From Chloroflexi bacterium OHK40 (GTDB lineage: Bacteria > Chloroflexota > Chloroflexia > Chloroflexales > Chloroflexaceae), in contig SFCB01000242.1 of NCBI GenBank assembly GCA_004367505.1, positions 1-48,481 of the forward strand: 48,481 nucleotides of DNA, given 5' to 3'. The position numbers and the translations under genes were made by a program. Shown piece after piece: positions 1 to 7,780 of this stretch (position 1 is the stretch's first letter; each line of letters begins with the position of its first letter). Under the pieces are notes generated by a model. The model worked only from the letters and a program-made list of their open reading frames with translations. It was not told the DNA's origin and did not search any database.

Positions 1-83
1 CATCGCCGATCGAACACCGGTTCTGTCCGCTCCCAAAGCCACAAGGGGGAGCCCGTATTGGGAAGCCTTCCGCGTGTGTGGTG

Positions 84-115
84 CTGGTCTCCCGCGTGCG
101 CGGGAAGGAGAGTGG
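84..115. repeat. REP-like short palindromic repeat, copy 1
   Basis: The core at 90-105 is TCCCGCG-TG-CGCGGGA, a perfect 7-bp inverted repeat with a 2-nt centre. With its flanks (GGTGCTGG before, AAGGA after) it closely matches the reverse complement of 47201-47231 and a third copy near 30090-30118. It lies just downstream of the last gene of the efflux operon. The other bases of 1-125 show no gene. Confidence 0.6.
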
Positions 116-125
116 TGGAGGGGGC

Positions 126-578
126 CTATGGCTCCGCCTGGCGTCCGTCAGGGCCAGCCGCTCCTACTTGCAGGGCGGTGGCTTCGAACGTATCGCCGCT
201 GCCTGTGCCGAAGGCTACCACGCGCTCGCCGGCCACAAGGTCGCTCAGCGTCCCTTCCACCTCCTTGCGGACCGTCACGTCTTCGGCGAGCCGCAGGGTG
301 CGTGTGCTTCCATCGGCCAGTGTAAGCGTCAGGCTATCGGCGCTGATACTCTGCACGACTCCGGCCACGCCTTGCCTTGCTGCACCCACGCCGCCCGGCG
401 GGCCTCCCGGAAGGCCCTCGGGCGCGGCGCCGGGCCCGCCACGAGCGGCGAGGAACTGTTGCTGAGCCGCCAGGCGGTTGGCCTGGCCGGCGGCCTGGCC
501 GAGTTGCTGGCCACCGATGAAGGCGGCGACGCCCACGGTGATCACGGCCACGATCCACATCACACGCTCAATCATCAC
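126..578 (-). CDS. Small membrane-anchored protein, DUF5666-like
   Basis: A protein of about 150 residues with one N-terminal hydrophobic segment (roughly residues 5-24), a Gly/Pro/Ala-rich linker (about 45-70) and a C-terminal beta-rich domain (about 72-135) around a VVQSISADSLTLTLADG stretch. That pattern resembles the OB-like DUF5666 domain found in secreted bacterial proteins. The start is GTG at 578 or the adjacent ATG at 575, with a G-rich Shine-Dalgarno (SD) sequence upstream. It begins 15 bases after the permease stop, so it is probably the last gene of the efflux operon. The function is unknown; an extracytoplasmic accessory of the pump is a guess from position. Confidence 0.7.
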   Translation of the reverse strand: MMIERVMWIVAVITVGVAAFIGGQQLGQAAGQANRLAAQQQFLAARGGPGAAPEGLPGGPPGGVGAARQGVAGVVQSISADSLTLTLADGSTRTLRLAEDVTVRKEVEGTLSDLVAGERVVAFGTGSGDTFEATALQVGAAGPDGRQAEP

Positions 579-593
579 CAGTTGCCCCCAGAA

Positions 594-1952
594 CTACTCG
601 TAGCGCAACGCCACGATCGGGTCGAGCCGGGCGGCGCTGCGCGCCGGCGCGATGCCGAAGAAGAGCCCCACCGTCAGGGCGAAGCCGAAGGCCAGTAGCA
701 CCGCATCCCAGCTCAGGCTTGCCGTAAACAGCCCGGTCACGTCCAGCGTAAGGGCGATCACTGTGCCGATCAGCAGGCCAACCAGCCCGCCGACGCCGCT
801 CAAGGCCAGCGACTCGAAGAGGAACTGTCGCAGGATGTCGCCCTCGCGGGCACCCAGCGCCTTGCGTAGCCCGATCTCGCGGGTGCGCTCGCGCACCGAG
901 ACGAGCATGATGTTCATGATCCCGATGCCGCCTACGAGGAGCGAGATCGCGGCGATGGCCGCCAGGAAGAGGGTGAGCATACGGGTGGTCTCGGTAACGG
1001 TTTCGAGAATATCTTGCTGGTTGATCACCGAGAAGTCGTCCTCGCTGCCATCGCTGGGCAATCTGTGCTCGGCCCGGAGCACTGCCTGCACCTCGGCCAG
1101 GGCCCCGTCCACCGCTTCGGCACTGCGGGCCTGCACAACGACCGTCTGCATGGTGAGGCTGCCGCGCAGGCTGCGGGCGCCGAAGAGTTTGCGCTGGGCC
1201 GTGGAGAGCGGCACGATGATCCCGTCGTCCACGGAGCCGAAGCCGGTACCACCCGAGCTTTCGAGCACGCCGATGACGCTGAAGCTCTGGCCATTGACGC
1301 GCAGCTGCTGGCCGACGGCGCTCTGATCGGGGAAGAGCGTCTCGGCGACGTTGGCGCCGAGCACGGCGACGTTGGCCGTAGTGCGCACGTGCTCATCGCT
1401 GATGAACTCGCCCTCGGCCAGTGAGCTGTTGTGCACCGCCGCGTAGTTTGCCGTGGCACCCGTGACTCGGGCGTTCAGGTTGTTCGCTCCGGCCACAAGC
1501 TGGGCGTTACCCATGTACTCGGGGCTGACCAGGGCAACATTGGGTGCGGCTTCGGGGTTGGCCAGGGCCTCGGCGTCGGCGATCGTCAGGTTCTGAGCGC
1601 CACCCACGGCTCCCCGTATGCCACCCGGGGTGTTGGTGGCGCCCGAGCGGATGGTGAGGAGATTGGCGCCATTGGCGGTGATTGAGGCCGTGATCGACTC
1701 CTGGGAGCCACGGCCGATTGCCAGGAGGGCCACTACCGCCGCGACGCCGATCAGGACACCAAGGGCCGTGAGCAGGGTCCGGAGAGGGTTGGCCCGCAGG
1801 GTGGCGAAGGCGAATCGGGCCGTCTCACCCCAGCCGATCCCACCCCCCTCAAGCTCGTTCAGGGCGGCTGCAAGCTCGGCGTCGATCGGCTCTGGCGCGG
1901 CGGCTACGGACACATCGGCGGGCTTGGGGTAGCTCTGCTCGCTTGTGGTCAT
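594..1952 (-). CDS. MacB-type ABC transporter permease (FtsX/MacB_PCD)
   Basis: The 452-residue protein has the layout of a MacB membrane subunit: a cytoplasmic N-terminal stretch, TM1 near residues 59-80, a large extracytoplasmic MacB_PCD-like domain (about 85-320) and three TM segments in the C-terminal FtsX domain (about 330-445). The C-terminal block with [20 protein letters not shown] is the family's characteristic motif. ATG at 1952 is preferred to the in-frame GTG at 1967 because GGAGGAG lies directly before the ATG and would otherwise be coding. The ATG overlaps the ATPase stop (ATGA, 1952-1949), implying translational coupling. Unlike E. coli MacB, the ATPase is a separate gene. The substrate cannot be predicted. 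Confidence 0.92.
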   Translation of the reverse strand: MTTSEQSYPKPADVSVAAAPEPIDAELAAALNELEGGGIGWGETARFAFATLRANPLRTLLTALGVLIGVAAVVALLAIGRGSQESITASITANGANLLTIRSGATNTPGGIRGAVGGAQNLTIADAEALANPEAAPNVALVSPEYMGNAQLVAGANNLNARVTGATANYAAVHNSSLAEGEFISDEHVRTTANVAVLGANVAETLFPDQSAVGQQLRVNGQSFSVIGVLESSGGTGFGSVDDGIIVPLSTAQRKLFGARSLRGSLTMQTVVVQARSAEAVDGALAEVQAVLRAEHRLPSDGSEDDFSVINQQDILETVTETTRMLTLFLAAIAAISLLVGGIGIMNIMLVSVRERTREIGLRKALGAREGDILRQFLFESLALSGVGGLVGLLIGTVIALTLDVTGLFTASLSWDAVLLAFGFALTVGLFFGIAPARSAARLDPIVALRYE

Positions 1953-2719
1953 AAGGCACTCCTCCACTGGCTACGTACCGGCAAGCGTCGCGAACGTGGC
2001 CGGGTTGGCCCGCGTGGGCTGCTATCCCAGCGCTCAACCGGTAGATCGCGGACGAGCAGGCCGTCGCGGATCTCGAGCAACCGCCGGGCATGACGGGCCA
2101 CGTCGGGCTCGTGGGTGATCAGCACCACCGTCACGCCATCGCGGTTCAGGGCGTTGAATAGCGCCATAATCTCGGCGCTCGTGTGCGTATCCAGCGCCCC
2201 GGTGGGCTCGTCGGCCAGAAGCAAGGCCGGGTTGTTCACCAGCGCGCGCGCAATTGCTACGCGCTGCTGCTGGCCGCCGGAGAGCTCGTGGGGCCGGTGC
2301 TCCATACGGTCCGCCAGGCCTACCCGCTCCAGGGCGGCGGCGGCCCGCTCCAGGCGCTCCGCCGCCGGGATGCCGCCACGGTAGGCCAGGGGGAGGGCGA
2401 CATTCTCCAGGGCGGTGTTGCGGGCGAGCAGGTGGAACTGCTGAAAGACGAAGCCGATCTTGCGGTTGCGCACCGCCGCCAGCAGCATAGGGTCGAGCAG
2501 TTCCACTGGTAGGCCGTCGAGGTGGTAGCTCCCCGCCGTTGGCGTATCCAGGCAGCCGATCAAGTTCATCAGGGTGCTCTTACCGCTCCCCGAAGGGCCC
2601 ATAATCGCCACGAACTCGCCGCGCTGGATGTCGAAGCTCACCCCGCGGAGGGCGTGGACTTCGAATTCGCCGGTAACGTAGGTGCGCTCCAGGTTGCGCA
2701 CGGCGATCATCGCGCTCAT
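1949..2719 (-). CDS. MacB/LolD-type ABC transporter ATPase
   Basis: A complete ABC ATPase of about 256 residues. Visible motifs (numbered from the GTG at 2722) are Walker [10 protein letters not shown] (42-50), Q-loop Q94, signature LSGGQQQR (147-154), Walker B ALLLADEP (166-173) and the H-loop in VLITHE. It energises the FtsX-like permease encoded immediately downstream. ATG at 2719 has a GGGAGGT SD sequence; GTG at 2722 is possible. The fusion-protein gene ends at 2722, so the genes are nearly contiguous. The C-terminal tail of about 35 residues after the ATPase fold is Arg/Pro/Ser-rich and looks unstructured. Confidence 0.95.
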   Translation of the reverse strand: MSAMIAVRNLERTYVTGEFEVHALRGVSFDIQRGEFVAIMGPSGSGKSTLMNLIGCLDTPTAGSYHLDGLPVELLDPMLLAAVRNRKIGFVFQQFHLLARNTALENVALPLAYRGGIPAAERLERAAAALERVGLADRMEHRPHELSGGQQQRVAIARALVNNPALLLADEPTGALDTHTSAEIMALFNALNRDGVTVVLITHEPDVARHARRLLEIRDGLLVRDLPVERWDSSPRGPTRPRSRRLPVRSQWRSAL

Positions 2720-2721
2720 CA

Positions 2722-4581
2722 CTACCTCCCGAAGGGTATGTCATCCGGCCTTGCGCCCGGGGCGAAGCCGCCAGGGGGACCCTCTGTGGTGGTCGTTGAG
2801 CTGGCCGTTGTGCTGATGAGGAGCTGGTCGCCTGGCTCCAGACAGAGCGTGCCGGTGTCCACACAGCTGAGGATCTCGGTTTGGGCGCCATTACTCAACC
2901 CCGTCTCCACGCGTACCGTCACGGCGGGCTGGCCCTCGGCCTGCTGCACCTGAACGGTGGCGACGCCATTGACGGTCTGGATCGCGCGGGTGGGTACCAG
3001 GATGGCCTGATCGCGCTCCTCGACCGTAATCGTTCCGGTGGCGGTCATCCCCACCTTCACCCGTGGGTCGTCGGTGGAGAAGCGCACCCGCACCGGGTAG
3101 GTCACTACGTTCTGCTCTACCGTTGCTACGGGGGCGATCTGGGCCACCTCGCCGGTGAGGCTCAGGTCGCTGAGGGCGTCAAACGTTAGCGTTACGGGCT
3201 GACCCACGGCCACCTGGCCGACATCGGTTTCGCTCAGGTTCAGTTCGATATAGAGCGAGGAGAGATCCATGAGGACGACCGGCTCACTGGCGGAGGCGCT
3301 CGCACCCTCTACCAGGGAGATCGCGGCGATTGTGCCAGCGAAAGGCGCGGTGAGGGTGGCCTGCTGGAGATTGCGCTCGGCGGTGGCGTAGGCCAACTGG
3401 GCCTGGGCGAGGGCGGCCTCGGCGCTGGCGATTTCGGTCGGGGCGGCGGGGCTGGTGAGCTGCTCCAGGCTGATGCGCGCCTGCTCCACCTGGGCCTGCG
3501 CCTGGGTCCGTTCGGCCTCACTCGCGCCACTGCGCAGGCTCTCAAGGTTGGCGCGGGCCTGCTCCACCTGAGCCTCGGCGGAGGCGAGCTCGGTGGCGGT
3601 GGGTCCCTCCAGCAGGATGCGCAGCTGTTCCTCGGCCTCGGCGAGGCTGGCCTCGGCCTGCTGCACGCCGATCCGCTCGTCGGTTTGGGCCTGCTCGTAG
3701 GCAAGCTGGGCGCTGGCAAGGGCTGCTTCGGCGTTCTGCACAGCGCGCAGGGCGGCGGTCTCCGCGTTGAGTTGTTCGGTAGGCAGGCCGCCAGGGGCCT
3801 TCTCCCGCTCCCGGTTCTGCCAGTAGATGCTGCTGTAGTTGTCCTGAGCGTCGCGCAGGCTGTTGGCGGCCTGGGTGAGGTCTTGCTCGGCGCGCAGTTT
3901 GGCGGCCGAGAGGTTGGTACGCTGCGACTCAAGCGCAAGGCGAGCTTGCTCCACCTGGGCTCTGGCACTGGCGAGGCTCTCGGCGCTGGGGCCGGCTCGT
4001 AGCTCCGCCAGGCTGGCCTCGGCCAGGCGCAGGTTTGCCTCGGCCGCCGCGATGTCGCTGGCCGTCACATTGCCTTCCAGGGTCTGGCGCAGGCTGGCCT
4101 CGGCCGCAGCGAGCTGAGAGCGGGCGGCCGCCAGATCGAGCTCGCTGGCACCCTGACCATTGGCGGCTGCGACGCGGGCCTCGGCGGAGCGCAGGTCGGC
4201 CTCGGCCTGCTGGAGCGCCAGTTCCAGATCGGCGGTATCGAGACGGGCGAGGGGTTGGCCGGCGGCAACCACGTCGCCTGCTGCCACGAGCACCTCGGCC
4301 ACGGTGCCATCCACGGCGAAGGCGAGATTGAGCTGGCGGGCTGCCTCGACTGAGCCACTGCCGGAAACGGTGACCGCCAGGCTGCCGAGGCGGGCCTGGG
4401 CCGTGCTGCTCGCGGTTGGGGCCGTTGCTGCCGTGGTGGCGAGGCGCCAGATCAACAGGGCGGCACCGGCGGCGATCAACAGGGTGGGGGCCAGCAACCA
4501 GGGTGAAAACTGGCGGCGACGGGCACCGCGCAGTCTGCCGCCGAGGACCCGCCGCTCCGGTGGGGATGTGGTAACGCTCAT
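2722..4581 (-). CDS. HlyD/MacA-family periplasmic adaptor (membrane fusion protein)
   Basis: A 619-residue adaptor with an N-terminal TM anchor (about 28-47), a split lipoyl/biotinyl half ([20 protein letters not shown]) and a very long Ala/Glu/Gln-rich coiled-coil of about 290 residues with several AEAQVEQAR-like heptad repeats. The second lipoyl half ([17 protein letters not shown]) and beta-barrel domains follow. It should link the inner-membrane MacB-type pump to the cell exterior. The hairpin is much longer than in typical MacA proteins of about 370 residues. ATG at 4581 has a strong GGAGGT SD sequence. The frame stays open upstream to 5499, but that part overlaps a regulator and does not look like protein. 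First gene of the efflux operon. Confidence 0.92.
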   Translation of the reverse strand: MSVTTSPPERRVLGGRLRGARRRQFSPWLLAPTLLIAAGAALLIWRLATTAATAPTASSTAQARLGSLAVTVSGSGSVEAARQLNLAFAVDGTVAEVLVAAGDVVAAGQPLARLDTADLELALQQAEADLRSAEARVAAANGQGASELDLAAARSQLAAAEASLRQTLEGNVTASDIAAAEANLRLAEASLAELRAGPSAESLASARAQVEQARLALESQRTNLSAAKLRAEQDLTQAANSLRDAQDNYSSIYWQNREREKAPGGLPTEQLNAETAALRAVQNAEAALASAQLAYEQAQTDERIGVQQAEASLAEAEEQLRILLEGPTATELASAEAQVEQARANLESLRSGASEAERTQAQAQVEQARISLEQLTSPAAPTEIASAEAALAQAQLAYATAERNLQQATLTAPFAGTIAAISLVEGASASASEPVVLMDLSSLYIELNLSETDVGQVAVGQPVTLTFDALSDLSLTGEVAQIAPVATVEQNVVTYPVRVRFSTDDPRVKVGMTATGTITVEERDQAILVPTRAIQTVNGVATVQVQQAEGQPAVTVRVETGLSNGAQTEILSCVDTGTLCLEPGDQLLISTTASSTTTTEGPPGGFAPGARPDDIPFGR

Positions 4582-5124
4582 AGAAACCTCCGATGCCTGG
4601 ATAGGACCTGTTCCGGGTCTGACAGGGCGTCGCTGGCCCTGTCCGAGGACGAGCGTAACAATCTGTGCTATCAGCACAGCGCCGGGTGGAGACCAGCCCG
4701 TGGTGCGCGTGGACCACGGCGGCATCACTGTGGCGCTCGGGCGTCCTACACGCCTGGGGTTCCTGCCCGGTGCAGCCGGCCTGCGCCGGCCCGATCCGGC
4801 CCCGGCCTGGGCGTGCGGTGCCGCCGGAAGGCAGCGTTTCTCCTGCACGGCTGGTGCGCGCGAGCGACGCTTGTAGGGCACCACAATGGTTTCACGGGAT
4901 CGCGATCCCGCTGAGCCGCCCTGATGGGGTGTCTTGCCCCCGCACGATCCAGGGTGGACGGCTACTAGCATAGGGGGACCGTGTTCAGATCCGGTGTAGA
5001 TGGGCCGAGGGTTCTGTGTAGATGCGGGGCCCGACGCCTGGGCGCCAGGCGCCTCGATGGGCCTGGCGTACAATAGCCACAGAGGTGAAGCTGGTCCTGG
5101 CCGAGAGTGAGGCATCGAAAGCGT
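4582..5124. other. Divergent regulatory region between efflux operon and MarR gene
   Basis: There is no convincing gene in these 543 bases. Three perfect dyads are visible. GACAGGGC-N7-GCCCTGTC (4621-4643) and CTGTGC-N5-GCACAG (4663-4679) lie in the probable leader of the efflux operon. CGGGATCG/CGATCCCG (4895-4910) is a 16-bp uninterrupted palindrome. A TACAAT box at 5069-5074 could be the -10 element of the MarR gene starting at 5125. Any of the dyads could bind the adjacent MarR proteins; this is inferred from position only. Confidence 0.5.
4621..4679 (-). promoter_or_regulatory. Two tandem inverted repeats upstream of the efflux operon
   Basis: The first dyad has 8-bp perfect arms and a 7-nt loop (4621-4643). 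The second has 6-bp perfect arms and a 5-nt loop (4663-4679). They sit 40-98 bases before the adaptor start at 4581. They could be operators for the divergently encoded MarR protein or leader hairpins in the pump mRNA. Confidence 0.45.
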
Positions 5125-5622
5125 ATGAACGAACCACCACCAGCCCCCGAGGGCGGTACACCTGTCCGAACATCGCCAGTGTCGTGGCAGGCGACGTATT
5201 ACAAGATCACGGCGGCCTTCTTGCTGCTCAACGATGGTGATCAACGCCTCCTGGACCAGTTCGGGCTGTCGCTTTCGCAATATACCGTGCTGCGTCTGCT
5301 TGACCCCGTCGAGGGCATGCGGCCGATCGATCTGACGGGACCCTTGCTGCTGGAGAAGAGTAGCGTCAGCCGATTGGTCGAGCGGCTCGTCCAGGACCAG
5401 CTCATCCAACGGGTCGCCGCGCCCGACGACCGCCGTTCCCACCGGCTTGTGCTCACCGAGCGGGGCCTGGCCCTGCGTGAGCAGGCCCGGGCGGCCCACG
5501 AGCAGTCACTTGCTGAGCGCCTGAGCGTTCTGGCTCCCGACGAGCATGCCCGATTGCAAGCCCTGCTCGACAAGCTCAGCACGCACTTGCGCCGCCGCCT
5601 TGATGGAACGGGGGCGCCGTAG
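5125..5622 (+). CDS. MarR-family transcriptional regulator 1
   Basis: A 165-residue winged-helix regulator. After an N-terminal helix (TYYKITAAFLLLNDGDQRLL) come the recognition region LLLEKSSVSRLVERL and the wing R-x-DDRRSHRLVLTERG, typical of MarR. MarR proteins usually bind as dimers to palindromes and release DNA when a phenolic or drug-like ligand binds. ATG at 5125 is chosen although its SD sequence is weak; an in-frame GTG lies at 5107. It is divergent from the MacAB-like pump, the classic arrangement for a local repressor of an efflux operon. It shares the LTGxLLLExS and GDQ features with the next gene, so the two look like paralogues. Confidence 0.9.
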   Translation: MNEPPPAPEGGTPVRTSPVSWQATYYKITAAFLLLNDGDQRLLDQFGLSLSQYTVLRLLDPVEGMRPIDLTGPLLLEKSSVSRLVERLVQDQLIQRVAAPDDRRSHRLVLTERGLALREQARAAHEQSLAERLSVLAPDEHARLQALLDKLSTHLRRRLDGTGAP

Positions 5623-5658
5623 CGCGCCGCCATCCGCCTGGTGGGCGCGAATTGCCGC

Positions 5659-5687
5659 TTGACAAAACCGTGCGGCAGGTATATAGT
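5659..5687 (+). promoter_or_regulatory. Near-consensus sigma-70 promoter of MarR gene 2
   Basis: TTGACA at 5659-5664 and TATAGT at 5682-5687 are separated by exactly 17 bases. This is one of the two best housekeeping promoters in the window. Transcription would start near 5694, at the edge of the ACAACC repeats. Confidence 0.8.
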
Positions 5688-5694
5688 TGCTTAT

Positions 5695-5739
5695 ACAACC
5701 GTTGTGTATACAACCATCTAAATGACAACCGTTGCTCAA
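5695..5739 (+). promoter_or_regulatory. Three direct ACAACC half-sites at 15-bp spacing (candidate operator)
   Basis: ACAACC occurs at 5695, 5710 and 5725, giving three consecutive 15-bp units. Units 1 and 3 share ACAACCGTTG. GTTGT-N4-ACAAC (5701-5714) forms an inverted repeat between units 1 and 2. The array starts just downstream of the -10 box and ends 13 bases before the start codon at 5753, a good place for autorepression by the MarR protein encoded here. Confidence 0.55.
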
Positions 5740-5752
5740 GGGACAGTACTTG

Positions 5753-6223
5753 ATGCAACAACCAGGGCAAAGGACACCGATGTCTGCCCGCCAGCTCTAC
5801 GAGGCGCTGCGCACGACCTATTTGCTGCTGGAAGCCGGGGACCAGGCCACAGCGGGCCGCTTCGGCCTCCCGCCCATCCTGCTGCGCCTGCTCGCCCAGC
5901 TCGACGTGGTCAAGGGCCGGCGCCAGGTTGAACTCACCGGCACCCTGCTCCTCGAGCCCAGCACGATGACCCGCGCGGTCGACCGGCTTGAGCAGGCCGG
6001 GCTGGTGCGCCGCTCGGCTGACCCGAGTGACCGGCGCGCGCTGCTGGTGCGGCTCACTCCTGCCGGGCAAGCCCTGCGGGACGCCGCTTGCAGCGCCCGT
6101 GATCGAGCGCTCCACGTGCGCTTCGCTACCCTCACACCGCAGGAGCAGCACACCCTCGCCGAGTTGCTCGCCAGGCTTCGCAGCAGCCTGCAGGCCGCTA
6201 CGACGAGCGGCGAAGCGCAGTAA
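5753..6223 (+). CDS. MarR-family transcriptional regulator 2
   Basis: A 156-residue MarR protein with the winged-helix core LLLEPSTMTRAVDRLEQAGLVRR and the wing D-x-SDRRALLVRLTPAG. It is clearly related to the regulator ending at 5622. ATG at 5753 follows an AAGGGA SD-like element; an upstream in-frame TTG at 5732 would lie within the repeat array and is less likely. It has its own strong promoter and candidate operator. It may control itself, the pump, or the sugar importer that starts 180 bases downstream. Confidence 0.9.
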   Translation: MQQPGQRTPMSARQLYEALRTTYLLLEAGDQATAGRFGLPPILLRLLAQLDVVKGRRQVELTGTLLLEPSTMTRAVDRLEQAGLVRRSADPSDRRALLVRLTPAGQALRDAACSARDRALHVRFATLTPQEQHTLAELLARLRSSLQAATTSGEAQ

Positions 6224-6297
6224 CTCTCCGCCCGACCGCCGGGCCCTGAATGCGTGGTGCACCCACGGGCGCACCGTGCTTCGCTTGATGCGCGCAG

Positions 6298-6310
6298 AAG
6301 GAGGTGATCC
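6298..6310 (+). promoter_or_regulatory. Orphan full-length anti-SD complement in the importer leader
   Basis: AAGGAGGTGATCC matches 13 of 13 bases to the complement of the conserved 16S rRNA 3' end. No ATG, GTG or TTG sits at a usual distance after it, and the real importer start at 6404 has its own AAAGGAGG. It could be a ribosome standby site or chance. Confidence 0.4.
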
Positions 6311-6403
6311 TCGGCACGACGCTGGCCCGTACCGATCGCTCCCACTCGCACCAGAGGACACTGGCTGTCACCAGCGCGCACGTGACGCGCAAAGGAGGAA
6401 CCC

Positions 6404-7720
6404 ATGCTGCGGTATACCTGGAAGCGGCTCCGGCGACGGCTGAGCTGGATGCTCACAGCGGTACTCGTTGTTCTGACCCTGCTCCTGGCCGCCTGCGGCC
6501 AGCCAGCCCCCGGGGCGCCTGCCGTCGAGCCCACAGCGGCGGCCGAGCCTGCACCGGCCGCCCCGACCGAGCCTGCGGCAGAGGCGCTGGGCAGTGGCGC
6601 CACCAAGATTGTGATCTGGCACGGCTGGGTGGGCGCCTACGCCGCCGAGATCAAGGAGGTATTCGCCGAGTACGCCCAGGCCAACAACGTGACGATCGAG
6701 TTGCTACAAGTGCCCGATATGCCCAACAAGGTCCAGGTCGCGGTGCCCGCCGGCCAGGGCCCCGACATCATCGCCTGGGTGAACGATAAGATCGGCTCCA
6801 ACGTGCTGGCCCAGATCATCCAGCCGCTGGAGCCCTACGGGGTGGACGAATCCTATCTCCGGGCGACCTTCACCCCCGTGGCAGCCGATGCGGTGCTGTA
6901 CGGCGGCGCCGCGTATGCCGTGCCCGAGTCGCTGGAGGCGCTCACCTTCATCTACAACAAAGCCCTGATCAGCGAAGAGTCTCTCCCGAAGACGACCGAC
7001 GAGTTGCTCGCCCAGGCGAAGAGCTACAACGGCCCGGACAAGTACCTCTTCGTGTACGCTGCCCGCAGTGAGGCCTACTTCTCCGCGCCGTGGTGGCAGG
7101 GCGCCGGCGTGACGCTGGTAACGCCCGAGGGCACCACCGAACTTGGCAGCGAGCAGGGCCTGCAGGCGGCCGAGTTGATCCGTTCCTTCACCGAGATCAT
7201 GCCCCAGCAGATCGACTACAGTGTGGCCGACGCGCTCTTCAAGGAGGGGAAGGCGGCAATCATTATGAACGGCCCCTGGTCGATTGCCGATTACCTTGCG
7301 AGTGGCATGGATGTGGGTCTGGCGACCATCCCGGTGGTGAGCAGCAGCGGCCAGCCTGGCGCTCCTCTTGTGGGCGTGAAGGTGCTCATGCTTGCCAACC
7401 AGGCCAGGCAGCCCGAGGCATCCGTCGCCCTGATGCGCTACTTCGGCTCGGCCGATGTACAGGCCCGCCTGGCCGAGGTGAACAAGCAGGTGCCCGCCAA
7501 TGCCGCCGCTCAGGAGCAGGTCAAGGACGACCCGATCATCGCCGGGTTCATTGCCCAGGCCGCCAATGGCAAGGCCATGCCCAACAGCGAATACATCGAC
7601 GCCCTCTGGGACCCGCTTTCCAAGACCGTCGAGGCGATCTGGACTGGCGCGCAGAGTCCGGCTGACGCGATCGCCGGTGGCGCCAGGCTCTTCGAGGAAA
7701 AGGCTGCCTTATTGAAGTAG
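6404..7720 (+). CDS. Carbohydrate ABC transporter substrate-binding lipoprotein (MalE-like)
   Basis: A 438-residue extracytoplasmic binding protein. The N-terminus carries basic residues, a hydrophobic core and a lipobox LLAAC with Cys31 as lipidation site, followed by an Ala/Pro/Thr-rich linker (about 35-65). The mature domain starts with TKIVIWHGWVG and contains family-1 (MalE/UgpB) signatures such as GPDIIAWVNDKIG and KAAIIMNGPWSIADY. Two sugar permease genes follow. ATG at 6404 has a strong AAAGGAGG SD sequence. The neighbouring GH13 enzyme suggests maltooligosaccharides or related alpha-glucan fragments as ligand. Confidence 0.93.
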   Translation: MLRYTWKRLRRRLSWMLTAVLVVLTLLLAACGQPAPGAPAVEPTAAAEPAPAAPTEPAAEALGSGATKIVIWHGWVGAYAAEIKEVFAEYAQANNVTIELLQVPDMPNKVQVAVPAGQGPDIIAWVNDKIGSNVLAQIIQPLEPYGVDESYLRATFTPVAADAVLYGGAAYAVPESLEALTFIYNKALISEESLPKTTDELLAQAKSYNGPDKYLFVYAARSEAYFSAPWWQGAGVTLVTPEGTTELGSEQGLQAAELIRSFTEIMPQQIDYSVADALFKEGKAAIIMNGPWSIADYLASGMDVGLATIPVVSSSGQPGAPLVGVKVLMLANQARQPEASVALMRYFGSADVQARLAEVNKQVPANAAAQEQVKDDPIIAGFIAQAANGKAMPNSEYIDALWDPLSKTVEAIWTGAQSPADAIAGGARLFEEKAALLK

Positions 7721-7726
7721 CCGCCC

Positions 7727-7758
7727 GCCGGGCGCGCGGCCTTCACCGCGCGTCCGGC
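7727..7758 (+). promoter_or_regulatory. 13-bp hairpin between binding-protein and permease genes
   Basis: Arms 7727-7739 and 7746-7758 pair along 13 positions with one G-U wobble and a 6-nt loop. No U-tract follows, so it is not a classic terminator. Intercistronic hairpins after binding-protein genes commonly protect the upstream mRNA, allowing more binding protein than permease. Confidence 0.6.
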
Positions 7759-7780
7759 CCACTCAGCGAGGAGTCTCCCA

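Noticed and set aside
4582-5499. Extension of the HlyD-like adaptor up to 5499
   Set aside because: It would overlap the MarR gene and destroy the TM-anchor start. ATG at 4581 has a GGAGGT SD sequence and a normal adaptor N-terminus.
7727-7758. Terminator after the binding-protein gene
   Set aside because: The hairpin lacks a U-tract, and the permeases downstream need read-through from the same promoter.
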